Of a stretch of DNA of 64,000 nt, positions 44,387 through 54,207 are shown piece after piece. The number at the start of each line of letters is the position of its first letter. The stretch's first letter is position 1. The position numbers and the translations under genes were made by a program. Source of the stretch: Marisalimonas sp016777705 (lineage in GTDB: Bacteria; Pseudomonadota; Alphaproteobacteria; Puniceispirillales; Marisalimonadaceae); NCBI RefSeq assembly GCF_047717795.1, contig NZ_CP159808.1:1240001-1304000 (forward strand), in the 5' to 3' direction. The notes under the pieces were generated by a model. That model was not told the origin of the DNA. It searched no databases and saw only the letters and a program-made list of their open reading frames with translations.

Positions 44387-45271
44387 ATGAAAAATCAGAC
44401 AATAAATACAATTGGGTTTATTGGGTTAGGCGTCATGGGAAACTCCATGTGCAAAAACTTACTCCAAAACAAAAATTGGTCAATTATGGTTAACGACATA
44501 AACAAAAACAAAGAAGAAGATTTACATAACCATGGAGCAATTATTGCGTCTGATATTGAAGATCTTTTTGATAAATCTGATGTGATTATAACGTGTCTTC
44601 CTGGAGGAAGTTTTGTTTATGAAATGTACTTTGGTAAACAGAACATGATATCTTTTATAAAACCAAATCAATACATTGTAGATATGTCAACTTCTCAACC
44701 AGATCTAATGGTTAAATTAAATGTTGACATCAAAAAGAAAAATTCTTTTTTTGCTGATGCTCCTATAGGAAAAACAAGGCAAGCTGCTATAGACGGAACA
44801 CTTGCTATAATGGTTGGATCAGATTTAGATACTTTTAAACATTTAGTACCTATTTTTAATTTAATGGGAGAAGATATTATGCATTGCGGAGATGTAGGGT
44901 CTGGTCAATTAACTAAAATAATGAATAATATGATACTTTTCGAAACAGTAGTTGCACTTAGTGAAGCTGCTAATATTGCAGAAAAATATGGTATGAACGT
45001 TGGTAAATTATTTAATAATATAACTAAATGTTCTGGAGACAGCTTTGCACTTAAAAACCATGGGATCAAAAGTATTGCAAAAGATCACTTCCCTTCCCCA
45101 GCTTTTTCTTCTGAATATGCGTTAAAAGATTTATCTTACGCCTTAGAGCTTGGAAATAAATTAAAGATAAAATTACCTGGTGCCGAAACAGCAAAAAAAC
45201 TGCTTCAGACAAGTATAGAACAAGGTGACAAAGATTTGTATTTTCCAGTAATTAAAAAATATTTAAAGTAG
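44387..45271 (+). CDS. 3-hydroxyisobutyrate-dehydrogenase-type (beta-hydroxyacid) dehydrogenase
   Basis: 294 residues. Rossmann motif GFIGLGVMG (10-18), substrate motif DAPIGKTRQAA (which is DAPVSGG... in HIBADH), GQLTKIMNNM with catalytic K177 and N180. Member of the beta-hydroxyacid dehydrogenase family, which oxidises 3-hydroxyisobutyrate, tartronate semialdehyde or similar C3-C4 acids. The replaced SGG in the substrate loop argues against the valine-pathway enzyme. Confidence 0.85.
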   Translation: MKNQTINTIGFIGLGVMGNSMCKNLLQNKNWSIMVNDINKNKEEDLHNHGAIIASDIEDLFDKSDVIITCLPGGSFVYEMYFGKQNMISFIKPNQYIVDMSTSQPDLMVKLNVDIKKKNSFFADAPIGKTRQAAIDGTLAIMVGSDLDTFKHLVPIFNLMGEDIMHCGDVGSGQLTKIMNNMILFETVVALSEAANIAEKYGMNVGKLFNNITKCSGDSFALKNHGIKSIAKDHFPSPAFSSEYALKDLSYALELGNKLKIKLPGAETAKKLLQTSIEQGDKDLYFPVIKKYLK

Positions 45272-45273
45272 AT

Positions 45274-46014
45274 TTACCCTCTACCAACAAAAGGCATTTT
45301 ATTTGCCATAACTGTCATATTTAATACATTTACTGTAACGGGTAGTTTAGCCATATATAATACTGCCTCTGCAATATGAATTGAGTCTATGACTGGTTCA
45401 ACACTCATTTCACCAGTCGCTTGAGGCACACCTTCTTTCATTCTAGCTGTCATAGGAGTCTCTGCATTACCTATATCAATTTGACTACATGCAATATCAT
45501 ACTTTCTACCATCTAAAGAAATTGTTTTAGTCATTCCTGTAACTGCATGCTTAGTAGCTGTATAAGGAATAGAACCAGGTCTAGGGGTAGCAGATGACAC
45601 ACTCCCATTATTAATAATTCTACCACCTTGAGGAGTTTGTTTTCTCATTAAAGCAAATGCATATTTTGCACATAAAAACATTCCATTAAGGTTTATATCA
45701 ACTACACTCTTCCAATTTTCAAATGGCATTTCATCAATTGATTGTGCAGGAACACCTATGCCTGCATTATTGAATAAGATGTCAATTCTAGCGTGTTTTT
45801 CTTCTATAATTTTGAATGAATTTTCAACAGCTTTTGGATCGCTGACGTCACATTGTAATATTTCCGTCTGTCCAGAACATAATTCCTGAGTTTCAATCAA
45901 TTTATCTTTACGTCTTCCTACTAAATAAACAATAATACCTTCTTTTGATAGGACTTCCGAAACTCTTCTACCAACACCAGTTCCTGCTCCAGTAACCATT
46001 GCAATTTTTGACAT
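45274..46014 (-). CDS. SDR oxidoreductase
   Basis: 246 residues: cofactor loop GAGTGVGRR, NNAGIG, catalytic YTATK (Y-x3-K) and the family Ser in NNGSVSS. Classical NADP-type SDR (Arg after the glycine loop). It is convergent with the HIBADH-like gene (two bases apart) and divergent from atuA-like across 100 bases. The substrate is unknown; it may serve the AtuA cluster. Confidence 0.82.
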   Translation of the reverse strand: MSKIAMVTGAGTGVGRRVSEVLSKEGIIVYLVGRRKDKLIETQELCSGQTEILQCDVSDPKAVENSFKIIEEKHARIDILFNNAGIGVPAQSIDEMPFENWKSVVDINLNGMFLCAKYAFALMRKQTPQGGRIINNGSVSSATPRPGSIPYTATKHAVTGMTKTISLDGRKYDIACSQIDIGNAETPMTARMKEGVPQATGEMSVEPVIDSIHIAEAVLYMAKLPVTVNVLNMTVMANKMPFVGRG

Positions 46015-46115
46015 TTGTAATTTCCTCTTACTTAAACACTAGCTATTTTCATTAACATGTATAATACTATAATAACATTTACTACCAAAAAAAATACTAC
46101 TTAGAATAAAATATT

Positions 46116-47477
46116 ATGACCAAAAAAGTATATATAGGATGTGGTGCAGGGTTTTCTGGTGATAGATTTGACGCGTCCATTCCAATCGTTAAAGAATTTA
46201 AAAAAATAACAGCACCAAAATATTTAATGTTTGAAGTACTTGCTGAAAGAACTTTAGCAATTGCCCAGCAATTTAGAATCAAAAATCCAGAAGAAGGATA
46301 TTCTCCGTTTTTGGATTCATACATAACACCTATATTAGACGATTGTCTTGAAAACAATATCAAGATTATATCAAATATTGGTGCTGCAAATCCACTGGGT
46401 GCTGCCAAAAGAATACTTGAAATTGCAAAAAAACAAAATATCAGGCCTCCTAAAATTGGAGTTATTATAGGTGATGACTTATTAGAGTACATGTCCAATG
46501 ATGAAATATTAAGTAGTCCTACTGTTGAAGGGTTAGACTTTTCTAACAATAAAATAACTGCCGCCAATGTATATCTTGGCGCTCAACCAATAGCAGACGC
46601 ATTAGAAAAAAATGTAGATATAGTTGTGGTTGGTAGAACAGTTGATAGCGCGCTAGCTTTAGGTCCTTTGTTATATGAGTTTAAATGGAAAGCAAATGAA
46701 CTTAACTTAATTGGATCTGGAACTATATGTGGCCATCTTTTAGAATGTGGTGCTCAAGTTACAGGCGCCTACTTTGCTGATCCAGGCTTTAAAGATGTTC
46801 CTGATCTTGCGAATGTTGGTTTTCCAATAGCAGAGTTTAGTGAAGATGGATCATTTGTAATAACTAAACCTGAAGGAACAGGAGGTTTAGTTAGCAAAGC
46901 CACAGTAACAGAACAGTTATTATATGAGACACATGATCCGTCTAGTTATTTAGTACCTGATGTAACCGCTGACATGACTAACTTAATATTAGAAGATGAT
47001 GGTATTAACAGAATTCTTGTTAAAGGTGGAGCTGGAAGAAAACCTCCTGAAAAATTAAAAGCAACTATTTGTAGTGACAATGGATTTATGGGAGAAGCTG
47101 AAATCAGTTATGCAGGTCCAAACGCCCTTGCTAGAGCTAAACTTGCTGGTAATGTAATAAATGAAAGAGTGCAAACTTTAGGTTTACAAGGTCAAATACG
47201 TACTGAAATAATTGGTGCTGGTTCTGTTCATTTCTCTATGGATGAGACCCCTTCATATGAACTTACAAATGATGGAGACTATAGAGTAAGAACATCTGCA
47301 ATATACCCTCATAAAGAGCAAGCTCAACAAATGATCGATGAAGTTCTATCTTTATATTGTTGTGGACCAGCTGCAGGTGGTGGTGCTCGAGCGTATGTTA
47401 CAGCTCAATCCTCTACGGCATCTATTCTTGTAAATAGACAGTTGGTAGATCCAAATATAAAAATTAGAATCTTATAA
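46116..47477 (+). CDS. AtuA-family protein (DUF1446), acyclic terpene utilization type
   Basis: 453 residues. The opening VYIGCGAGFSGDRFDASIPIV and the HLLECGAQVTGAYFADPGFKDV, GGTGGLVSKATVTEQLLYE and PGRKPPEKLKA-like blocks (read here as GGAGRKPPEKLKATI) define the family. AtuA is needed for citronellol/geraniol breakdown in Pseudomonas; its reaction is not settled. First gene of a rightward run AtuA, AtuA C-terminal-like protein, TPP enzyme. No terpene genes such as atuC/F are in the window, so other substrates are equally likely. Confidence 0.85.
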   Translation: MTKKVYIGCGAGFSGDRFDASIPIVKEFKKITAPKYLMFEVLAERTLAIAQQFRIKNPEEGYSPFLDSYITPILDDCLENNIKIISNIGAANPLGAAKRILEIAKKQNIRPPKIGVIIGDDLLEYMSNDEILSSPTVEGLDFSNNKITAANVYLGAQPIADALEKNVDIVVVGRTVDSALALGPLLYEFKWKANELNLIGSGTICGHLLECGAQVTGAYFADPGFKDVPDLANVGFPIAEFSEDGSFVITKPEGTGGLVSKATVTEQLLYETHDPSSYLVPDVTADMTNLILEDDGINRILVKGGAGRKPPEKLKATICSDNGFMGEAEISYAGPNALARAKLAGNVINERVQTLGLQGQIRTEIIGAGSVHFSMDETPSYELTNDGDYRVRTSAIYPHKEQAQQMIDEVLSLYCCGPAAGGGARAYVTAQSSTASILVNRQLVDPNIKIRIL

Positions 47478-47496
47478 AAATATAATTGAGGTATTT

Positions 47497-47871
47497 ATGA
47501 AAAAAATAAATTTACCTGTTCATGCAATTGCTCATGCAAGAGCTGGTGATAAAGGAGATGTATCAAATATCTCACTAATTGCATATTTAGATAATGGGTG
47601 GCAATTAATAAATTCTTTGGCAACAGAAGAGGCTGTTTTAAATATATTTAAACATTTAGGAGCGACAAAAGTGGATAGGTATGAATTACCTGGATTGAAA
47701 GCTCTAAATTTTGTAATACAAAATGCACTTGGTGGTGGTGTAAATAGTTCATTAAGATTAGATAGACATGGTAAAACTTTATCTTCTCATTTACTAAATG
47801 AACTAGTTTTACCAATAACTGAGAATATGATACCTATAAATTCCCCCTATTTAAAAAAATTTAAGGATTGA
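47497..47871 (+). CDS. AtuA C-terminal-like ferredoxin-fold protein
   Basis: 124 residues. HAIAHARAGDKGDVSNISLIAY is the conserved start of the domain that in many AtuA proteins is fused to the C-terminus of DUF1446. Here it is a separate gene 19 bases after atuA, so the two chains probably work as a complex. The C-terminal half reads GGGVNSSLRLDRHGKTLSSHLL. It is followed after three bases by the TPP enzyme. Confidence 0.82.
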   Translation: MKKINLPVHAIAHARAGDKGDVSNISLIAYLDNGWQLINSLATEEAVLNIFKHLGATKVDRYELPGLKALNFVIQNALGGGVNSSLRLDRHGKTLSSHLLNELVLPITENMIPINSPYLKKFKD

Positions 47872-47874
47872 AAA

Positions 47875-49539
47875 ATGAAAGAAGCCGGATCTTTACTAGT
47901 AGAGTTATTAGAAAATCAAAAAGTAGATAGAGTCTTCTGTGTGCCAGGTGAAAGTTATTTGTCAGTGATGAATGGTCTTCAAGAAACCTCAATAGAAACT
48001 ATTTTATGCAAACATGAGGGTGCAGCCTCTATAATGGCCGAAGCAGATGGAAAGCTTACTGGTAGACCAGGCATTGCTTTCGTAACAAGAGGACCTGGAG
48101 CTACGAATGCCGCTGCAGGTATTCATATTGCACAACAAGACAGTACTCCTATGATACTTTTTGTAGGACAAATTGGTAAAGAAATGTATGGTCGTGATGC
48201 GTTTCAAGAGGTAGATTATCAACAATTTTTTGGAGGTATGGCAAAATTAGTTGTTGAAGTTCAACAAGCTGAGAGATTACCTGAAATTGTATCACGCGCT
48301 TATCACACAGCTATGTCAGGTAGACCTGGGCCTGTAATAATAGCCTTGCCTGAGAATATGCTTACAGAAAAAACTGATGAAAAAGCAACAAGTTTCATTG
48401 ATCAAGTTTCTTCGGCTCCTTCAACTAAAGATTTAGCACAGTTTATTGAAGAAATTAAAGCTGCGGAAAACCCTGTTCTTGTTCTGGGTGGATCTATATG
48501 GTCTGAAGAAGCAGAAAAAGATCTAGCTTCTATTTCTGAAATGCTTGGATTATCAATTTTAACATCTCACAGAAGACAAAGTCTTTTTAATAATTTACAT
48601 AAAAACTATGGTGGAGATCTAGGGTTAGGGGTAAATCCGAAATTAATTAATCGCATAAATGAAAGTGACTATATTGTATTGCTGGGAGCCCGATTAAGTG
48701 AAAACCCTTCACAAGGATTTTCTCTGTTTGGTATTCCAGAACATGATAAAAAAATAGTTCACATTCACCCAGGTCCCGAAGAAATTGGAAGAATATATAA
48801 CCCTCATCTCGGGATTGTATCTAACCCAATAGATTTTGTAAGTGCTTTAAATAATGCCCTAAAAGGGCTAAACACTAAACCATCACCTATAAAAGAAGAA
48901 AAAGCAAATCAAGCTCATGAAGATTATATTGATTGGGGTGATATGCCACTTGAGGCTCCAAATTCAGGTGTTGATCTCACATCGGCATTTAGAACATTAA
49001 GAAAAGACATAGAACCTAATACTATAATTACAAATGGTGCAGGTAATTATGCTGTTTGGGGGCATAGATTATTTAGGTTTACTAAGCTTAGAACTCAACT
49101 TGCGCCTATTTCAGGTTCGATGGGATACGGACTCCCTGCTGCCATAGCTGCTAAATTACGTTTTCCTGATCAAATGGTAATTGCCCTTGCAGGTGATGGT
49201 TGTTTTCAAATGACTGAAAATGAGTTTGCAACAGCAGTTCAATATAATGCTGCAGTTATTGTTTTGGTTATTGACAATGAGATGTATGGAACTATTAGGA
49301 TGCATCAACATAAAAACTATAAAGGAAAATATAAACATACTGGCTTAGTTAATCCTAATTTTGCCGATTTAGCTAAATCCATGGGTGGTCAAGGATATTC
49401 GGTAGACAACACTGAAGACTTTTATGATATTTTTGTTGAAGCTACTAAATGGGCTAAGAAAAACAACCTACCTGCTTTACTTCATATAAAAACAGGTTCA
49501 GAAATGGTTCTACCTGGTAAACGCTTTAGTGCACTTTAA
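47875..49539 (+). CDS. Thiamine-diphosphate-dependent enzyme (acetolactate-synthase-like)
   Basis: 554 residues with the three-domain TPP layout. The catalytic Glu is E48 in CKHEGAAS; the central FAD/regulatory-like domain spans about 190-330; the TPP/Mg motif GDGCFQMTENEFATAVQYNAAVIVLVIDNEMYG (GDG...N) lies near 441-474. It is single-subunit with no small ACT partner nearby, so it is more likely a decarboxylase or ligase of an oxo acid (benzoylformate/glyoxylate-carboligase-like) than AHAS. It follows atuA-type genes in the same operon and faces a 2-hydroxyacid oxidase. Confidence 0.85.
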   Translation: MKEAGSLLVELLENQKVDRVFCVPGESYLSVMNGLQETSIETILCKHEGAASIMAEADGKLTGRPGIAFVTRGPGATNAAAGIHIAQQDSTPMILFVGQIGKEMYGRDAFQEVDYQQFFGGMAKLVVEVQQAERLPEIVSRAYHTAMSGRPGPVIIALPENMLTEKTDEKATSFIDQVSSAPSTKDLAQFIEEIKAAENPVLVLGGSIWSEEAEKDLASISEMLGLSILTSHRRQSLFNNLHKNYGGDLGLGVNPKLINRINESDYIVLLGARLSENPSQGFSLFGIPEHDKKIVHIHPGPEEIGRIYNPHLGIVSNPIDFVSALNNALKGLNTKPSPIKEEKANQAHEDYIDWGDMPLEAPNSGVDLTSAFRTLRKDIEPNTIITNGAGNYAVWGHRLFRFTKLRTQLAPISGSMGYGLPAAIAAKLRFPDQMVIALAGDGCFQMTENEFATAVQYNAAVIVLVIDNEMYGTIRMHQHKNYKGKYKHTGLVNPNFADLAKSMGGQGYSVDNTEDFYDIFVEATKWAKKNNLPALLHIKTGSEMVLPGKRFSAL

Positions 49540-49542
49540 CAT

Positions 49543-50736
49543 TCAATTTAAATTATTTAATTTAAAATTGTTACCTAAAACAACTTTTTGATTTTTTAGT
49601 TCCTTAACGTTTTCAGCACATACTTGTTCCATAATATTTGATAGTTCATCTTTTAAAATATCGTGAACATGATTAGCTCCTTTAGCACCTAATGCAGCTA
49701 ATCCAATAATAAAAGGTCTGCCAGTCATAACAAAATCTGCACCAAGCATTAATCCTTTACAAATATCTTGTCCTGAATAAAAACCTAAATCAATAATAAT
49801 TGGAAACTTAGATCCAACTTTTTTCCTTATTTCAGGTAAAATTTGCAATGTACTTGGCGCTATGTCTAGTTGACGACCACCATGATTTGAAAGATATATA
49901 GCATCAACAAATTTAGTTGTTTTAATTGCATCTTCAATATCCATTAATCCTTTTAAAATAATTGGACCTTTCCAAATATCACGAACTTCTTTTAAATAAT
50001 CCCAATCTAAATAACGTTGCATTTGACTTCCAGCAAATCCAGCTTTGGATTTAGCATTACCATGCCAACTACCATCACTATATTGATCCATGGTGCCAAA
50101 AGCAGGAATACCATTTATTAAGGTTCCTATTGACCAAGATGGACAAATTGCTGCTTGAAAAAAAGTTCTCAAGTTATTTTTAGGAGGTACAGAAACGCCT
50201 GCCATTCTTAGTCTTTCCCTCCTACTAGAAGCTGGTATATCAGCAGTAATTATAAGATTTTTAAAACCAGAGTCTTTAGCTCTTTTTAGTAAGTCATTCC
50301 TAATTGCTTTATCAGCTGGTGGATAAAGTTGAAACCACCCATTTCCATCTAAATGCTTTCCAACTTCTTCAACAGAAGTGCAAGACACAGTGGATAAAGA
50401 AAAAGGTATATTATTTTTTACAGACATTTTGGAAAGTGCTATTTCAGCACCAGGCCACATTAAACTTGTCATCCCAACTGGTGCCATTCCAAAAGGTGCA
50501 TCATATTCATAACCAAACAATTTTGTTTTTAAATTAGGATTTACGGTACCTTTAAGGTATTGAGGGACTAAGAAAACTTCATTAAATGCTTTTCTGTTAT
50601 TCTCTAACGCTTCATCATACCCAGTCCCTGCAAATAAATACTCCGCAGCAAAATGTGGCATTCTTCTTTTTGCAACACCAACCATATCACTAACTCTTGG
50701 GTATTTATCAACCAGACTAGACAAAACTTTCTCCAT
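49543..50736 (-). CDS. FMN-dependent alpha-hydroxyacid oxidase/dehydrogenase (LldD-like)
   Basis: 397 residues. TIM barrel with the signature catalytic stretch LSNHGGRQLD (His base plus Arg) near residue 285, KGLMDIEDA, and PIIIDLGFYSGQDICKGLMLGADFVMTGRPF. Oxidises L-lactate, glycolate, mandelate or similar 2-hydroxyacids to 2-oxoacids with FMN. Convergent with the TPP enzyme with a gap of only three bases; the product of one could be the substrate of the other. Confidence 0.88.
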   Translation of the reverse strand: MEKVLSSLVDKYPRVSDMVGVAKRRMPHFAAEYLFAGTGYDEALENNRKAFNEVFLVPQYLKGTVNPNLKTKLFGYEYDAPFGMAPVGMTSLMWPGAEIALSKMSVKNNIPFSLSTVSCTSVEEVGKHLDGNGWFQLYPPADKAIRNDLLKRAKDSGFKNLIITADIPASSRRERLRMAGVSVPPKNNLRTFFQAAICPSWSIGTLINGIPAFGTMDQYSDGSWHGNAKSKAGFAGSQMQRYLDWDYLKEVRDIWKGPIILKGLMDIEDAIKTTKFVDAIYLSNHGGRQLDIAPSTLQILPEIRKKVGSKFPIIIDLGFYSGQDICKGLMLGADFVMTGRPFIIGLAALGAKGANHVHDILKDELSNIMEQVCAENVKELKNQKVVLGNNFKLNNLN

Positions 50737-50836
50737 AAATATAATAATGTTATATGTTTAACATGTTATTTTTTAAAATAATAATATTTAAAATAATAGT
50801 AATAAAATTAATTATACAACCTAGAAAGATTAATTA

Positions 50837-51541
50837 ATGATTGAAAATCCTCCATTGATACAGATTAAAAAATCTACAAGTAGAAATAGACCTTCTCAAA
50901 AACAAATTGATTCTTTCAAAGATATCCCCACTAGCTTTATTTGTGATGCTTTAAGTGGTTACGCAGCCTTAGATCCAGCGATTAAACCATTATCGATACC
51001 TGGTAAGACTGTAAATCATATAGTAGGTCCAGCGCTTACTGTTTTTTCTGGAGCGGCAGATGTGCTTGGTATGGCAATAGCTTTAAGTGAAATTCAAGAA
51101 GGAGATATAGTTGTAAATTGTGTAAATGGATTTCAGGGGACAGCAGCAGTTGGTGACCGTATTGCAGGAATGATTAGAAATAACGGTGGCAAAGGACTTG
51201 TAACAGATGGTCCAATGAGAGATTTAAATGGAATTATTGAAACTGGCTTGGACTGTTTCTGCACAGGTTTAAACCCAAACTCGCCATATAATAGTGGCCC
51301 TGCAAAAATTGGCTACTCTATTGACATTGGAGGGAAAACTGTTAACAGCGGTGATATAGTTGTAGCTGATACAGACGGAGTAGCTGTAGTTCCTTTTGAT
51401 GAAATTGATGAAGTTATAAATAAATTACAAAGAATAGTTGAAGTTGAAAATGCTATGGATAAAGAAGTATCTGAAGGTCTTAAAATTTCTCAAAAAGCTC
51501 TAGATTTTATTAATAGTGACCAGGTGATTTACACTGATTAA
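50837..51541 (+). CDS. RraA-like/4-hydroxy-4-methyl-2-oxoglutarate aldolase-family protein
   Basis: 234 residues. Core motif FICDALSGYAALDP, then GDRIAGMIRNNGGKGLVTDGPMRDL with the Arg/Asp pair that binds substrate and Mg in HMG aldolase/oxaloacetate decarboxylase. Bacterial RraA proteins that regulate RNase E lack the intact site, so the complete site here favours an aldolase/decarboxylase. It sits between the LldD-like gene and the CoA-transferase genes, in an organic-acid neighbourhood. Confidence 0.82.
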   Translation: MIENPPLIQIKKSTSRNRPSQKQIDSFKDIPTSFICDALSGYAALDPAIKPLSIPGKTVNHIVGPALTVFSGAADVLGMAIALSEIQEGDIVVNCVNGFQGTAAVGDRIAGMIRNNGGKGLVTDGPMRDLNGIIETGLDCFCTGLNPNSPYNSGPAKIGYSIDIGGKTVNSGDIVVADTDGVAVVPFDEIDEVINKLQRIVEVENAMDKEVSEGLKISQKALDFINSDQVIYTD

Positions 51542-51546
51542 TTTAT

Positions 51547-52203
51547 CTACTGATAAACTTTTCCATCAGTGATATTTTGTAAAAACTCCATTGAAATATT
51601 CTGGTTAATATCAATAACTTTAAAGCCTTCTTTTGTTATATCTATTACGGCGTAATCAGAATAAACTCTTGATACTACACCTGCACCTGTGAGAGGTAAT
51701 GTACAGGTTTGAACCAATTTAGGCTTACCTTCTTTTGTAATATGTTGTGTCATAACAAAAACATTTTTTGCACCTGCAACCAAATCCATAGCGCCACCCA
51801 CAGCTGGAATCCCTTTACCTGTAGACCAATTGGCAAGGTCTCCATTTATAGAAACTTCCATAGCACCAAGGACGCAATAATCTATATGACCTCCTCTTAT
51901 CATAGAAAAACTGTCTGCATGATGGCAAAAACTTCCACCAGGCAAAATCGTAACTGGTTTTTTGCCTGCATTAATTAAATCTAAATCAATTTCGTTTTCA
52001 TTTGGTGTAGGCCCCATTCCCAACAAACCATTTTCAGAGTGATAAATAATTTCACGATCTTCTTTAATATGCTGTGAAACAAGTTCGGGCATTCCTATGC
52101 CAAGGTTAACATAAGAAGCATGTGGTAAATCATTAGCAATTTTTGACGCAATAGAATTCCTATCCCATCCTTTAATAACATTTTTCAAGTCTGGATTTAT
52201 CAT
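51547..52203 (-). CDS. 3-oxoacid CoA-transferase, beta subunit
   Basis: 218 residues. LGIGMPELVSQHI, then IYHSENGLLGMGP containing the catalytic glutamate E57 (SENG), and AGGTGAVDL-like ILPGGSFCHHADSFSMIRGGHIDY. With the alpha subunit upstream it moves CoA from succinyl-CoA or a similar donor to acetoacetate or another 3-oxoacid. Its ATG overlaps the alpha stop (ATGA), so subunits are made in equal amounts. Confidence 0.9.
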   Translation of the reverse strand: MINPDLKNVIKGWDRNSIASKIANDLPHASYVNLGIGMPELVSQHIKEDREIIYHSENGLLGMGPTPNENEIDLDLINAGKKPVTILPGGSFCHHADSFSMIRGGHIDYCVLGAMEVSINGDLANWSTGKGIPAVGGAMDLVAGAKNVFVMTQHITKEGKPKLVQTCTLPLTGAGVVSRVYSDYAVIDITKEGFKVIDINQNISMEFLQNITDGKVYQ

Positions 52204-52913
52204 GGATATATAATACCTCCCTCAATTGCATTTGACTCAATAATTGGATTTTCAACTTGGATGATTTTTTGTACGAAAATGCCTGGGGTAATTACATGCT
52301 CAGGATTGGTTTCATCTGGTTCTATAATTTTTTTGGTCTGAATTAAAGATTGCTTAGCTGCCATGCACATTATTGGATTAAAATTTCTAGCCGTTTTATT
52401 AAACGTCAAGTTTCCATATCTGTCAGCCACATCAGCTTTTATAAAAGCAAAGTCAGCGGAAAGAGCTTCTTCTAAAATGTATTTTTTGTTGTTAAAAACT
52501 TTTTCTTCTTTTCCTTTCGCTAACGGAGTTCCTACTGCGGTTGCTGTATAAAAAGCAGGTATGCCTGATCCTGCTGCTCTAATTCTTTCAGCTAAAGTTC
52601 CTTGAGGTACAACCTCTAATTCTATTTCACCGTTATTGTATAATTCAGGAAAAGTTATAGCTTTAGCTGACTTTGCAAATGAACAAATAACTTTTTTTAC
52701 TTGCCTTTGACCTATTAATGCTCCTAGTCCTACTCTACCATTTCCAGAGTTGTTAGCAATAATTGTTAAATCTTTTGCACCATGATCAATTAAAGCGTGT
52801 ATCAATTCAATTGGACTTCCAGCCTCACCAAAACCACCAAGCATAATTGTAGCACCATTAAAAACATCACATAACATTTCTGAGAAATCTGTTTTAACTT
52901 TGTTAATTAACAT
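52200..52913 (-). CDS. 3-oxoacid CoA-transferase, alpha subunit
   Basis: 237 residues. MLGGFGEAGSPIELIHAL (CoA-binding glycine stretch), NNSGNGRVGLGALI and PQGTLAERIRAAGSGIPAFYTATAVGT are family blocks. Partner of the beta subunit encoded directly downstream. It is divergent from the acyl-CoA dehydrogenase at 53 kb, and the pair probably releases acetoacetate-type end products of the acyl-CoA catabolism encoded around it. Confidence 0.9.
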   Translation of the reverse strand: MLINKVKTDFSEMLCDVFNGATIMLGGFGEAGSPIELIHALIDHGAKDLTIIANNSGNGRVGLGALIGQRQVKKVICSFAKSAKAITFPELYNNGEIELEVVPQGTLAERIRAAGSGIPAFYTATAVGTPLAKGKEEKVFNNKKYILEEALSADFAFIKADVADRYGNLTFNKTARNFNPIMCMAAKQSLIQTKKIIEPDETNPEHVITPGIFVQKIIQVENPIIESNAIEGGIIYP

Positions 52914-53002
52914 GTTAACCTTTGCTATTATTGATAATTTTAATTATAAGATATACTTTAAATTATATACTAAAAAAACATTAAACTGAATGGTAATAAA
53001 TT

Positions 53003-54199
53003 ATGAATTTTGAGTACTCAGAAAAAGAAGAAAATTTTCGTTTAGAAGTAAAAGAATGGCTTAATCAAACACTTCCAAAGTCATTATCCGAAAAAGTTAA
53101 AAAATATCAAAGGTTAACAAAAGAAGACTATGAAATTTTTATGAAAAATTTGAGTGCTAAGGGGTGGTTAGCGTGGCATTGGCCTGTGGAATATGGAGGT
53201 ACTGGATGGAATGCGATTGAAAAACATATTTTTGAAGAAGAAATAATTAAAGCATCTGCTCCAAGAATTATTCCATTTGGAGTAAATATGCTTGGACCTG
53301 TGTTAATTGAATTTGGTTCAGAAGAACAAAAAAAATATTATCTTCCTAGAATATTAAATAATGAAGACTGGTGGGCCCAAGGTTACTCTGAACCTGGAGC
53401 TGGATCTGATCTTGCAAGTTTAAAGACTACAGCAATTGATAAAGGCGATCATTATCTTGTTAATGGACAAAAAACATGGACTACTCTTGGTCATCATGCT
53501 GATAAAATTTTCTGCTTAGTAAAAACAGATCTGGAAGCGAAACCACAGCTTGGTATTTCTTTTTTACTAATAGACATGGATACACCTGGCATAGAAGTAA
53601 AACCCATTGTTACTCTTGATGGAGAACATGAAGTTAATGAAGTTTGGTTTACAGATGTAAAGGTTCCTAAAAAAAATATAGTTGGAAAAGAAAATGAAGG
53701 CTGGACTTATGCTAAATATCTATTGACCTTTGAGAGAACGGGAATTGCAGGAGTACCATATTCAAAATCAGCATTAAATCATTTAAAAGTAATTTCAAAA
53801 AAATCTCTTAAAAATGGAAAACCTCTTATTGAGGACCCAGTTTTTTCTTCTGAAGTTGCGGAGCTTGAAATTGATCTTCTGGCAATGGAAATCTTCAATA
53901 TAAGAACTGTTAGTGCTGCTGCAGAAGGTAAAGCACCAGGAATGGAGAGTTCTCTTTTAAAAATAAAAGGTACATTAGTCAGACAAAAAACAACTGAACT
54001 TCTTAGAAAAGCACTTGGACCTCAAGCTTTACCTTATTTACCAGAGCAATTTGATGAAGGATGGAATGAAATGCCAATTGGCCCAGACTATGCAGGCCCA
54101 ATTGCAAAGCAATACTTTAATATGCGTAAAATATCTATATATGGAGGATCTAACGAAATCCAAAAAAATATAGTTGCTAAAGCATCGTTTGGATTATAG
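53003..54199 (+). CDS. Acyl-CoA dehydrogenase (FadE-like, subunit 1 of adjacent pair)
   Basis: 398 residues of the FAD-dependent ACAD fold: N-terminal helices, then the middle domain EDWWAQGYSEPGAGSDLASLKTTA (FAD-contact Y-S-E-P), and the C-terminal NMRKISIYGGSNEIQKNIVAKASFGL. In the last third, GPDYAGPIAKQYF lies where such enzymes have a Glu base or lack it in paired subunits. Followed by a second ACAD after eight bases; pairs of large and small ACADs often form heterotetramers for branched or steroid-side-chain acyl-CoAs. Confidence 0.88.
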   Translation: MNFEYSEKEENFRLEVKEWLNQTLPKSLSEKVKKYQRLTKEDYEIFMKNLSAKGWLAWHWPVEYGGTGWNAIEKHIFEEEIIKASAPRIIPFGVNMLGPVLIEFGSEEQKKYYLPRILNNEDWWAQGYSEPGAGSDLASLKTTAIDKGDHYLVNGQKTWTTLGHHADKIFCLVKTDLEAKPQLGISFLLIDMDTPGIEVKPIVTLDGEHEVNEVWFTDVKVPKKNIVGKENEGWTYAKYLLTFERTGIAGVPYSKSALNHLKVISKKSLKNGKPLIEDPVFSSEVAELEIDLLAMEIFNIRTVSAAAEGKAPGMESSLLKIKGTLVRQKTTELLRKALGPQALPYLPEQFDEGWNEMPIGPDYAGPIAKQYFNMRKISIYGGSNEIQKNIVAKASFGL

Positions 54200-54207
54200 G
54201 GCATAAT

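Noticed and set aside
46097..46567. 156-residue frame on the minus strand
   Set aside because: It lies fully antisense to the AtuA gene, whose family motifs are clear; the reverse frame shows no recognisable motif.
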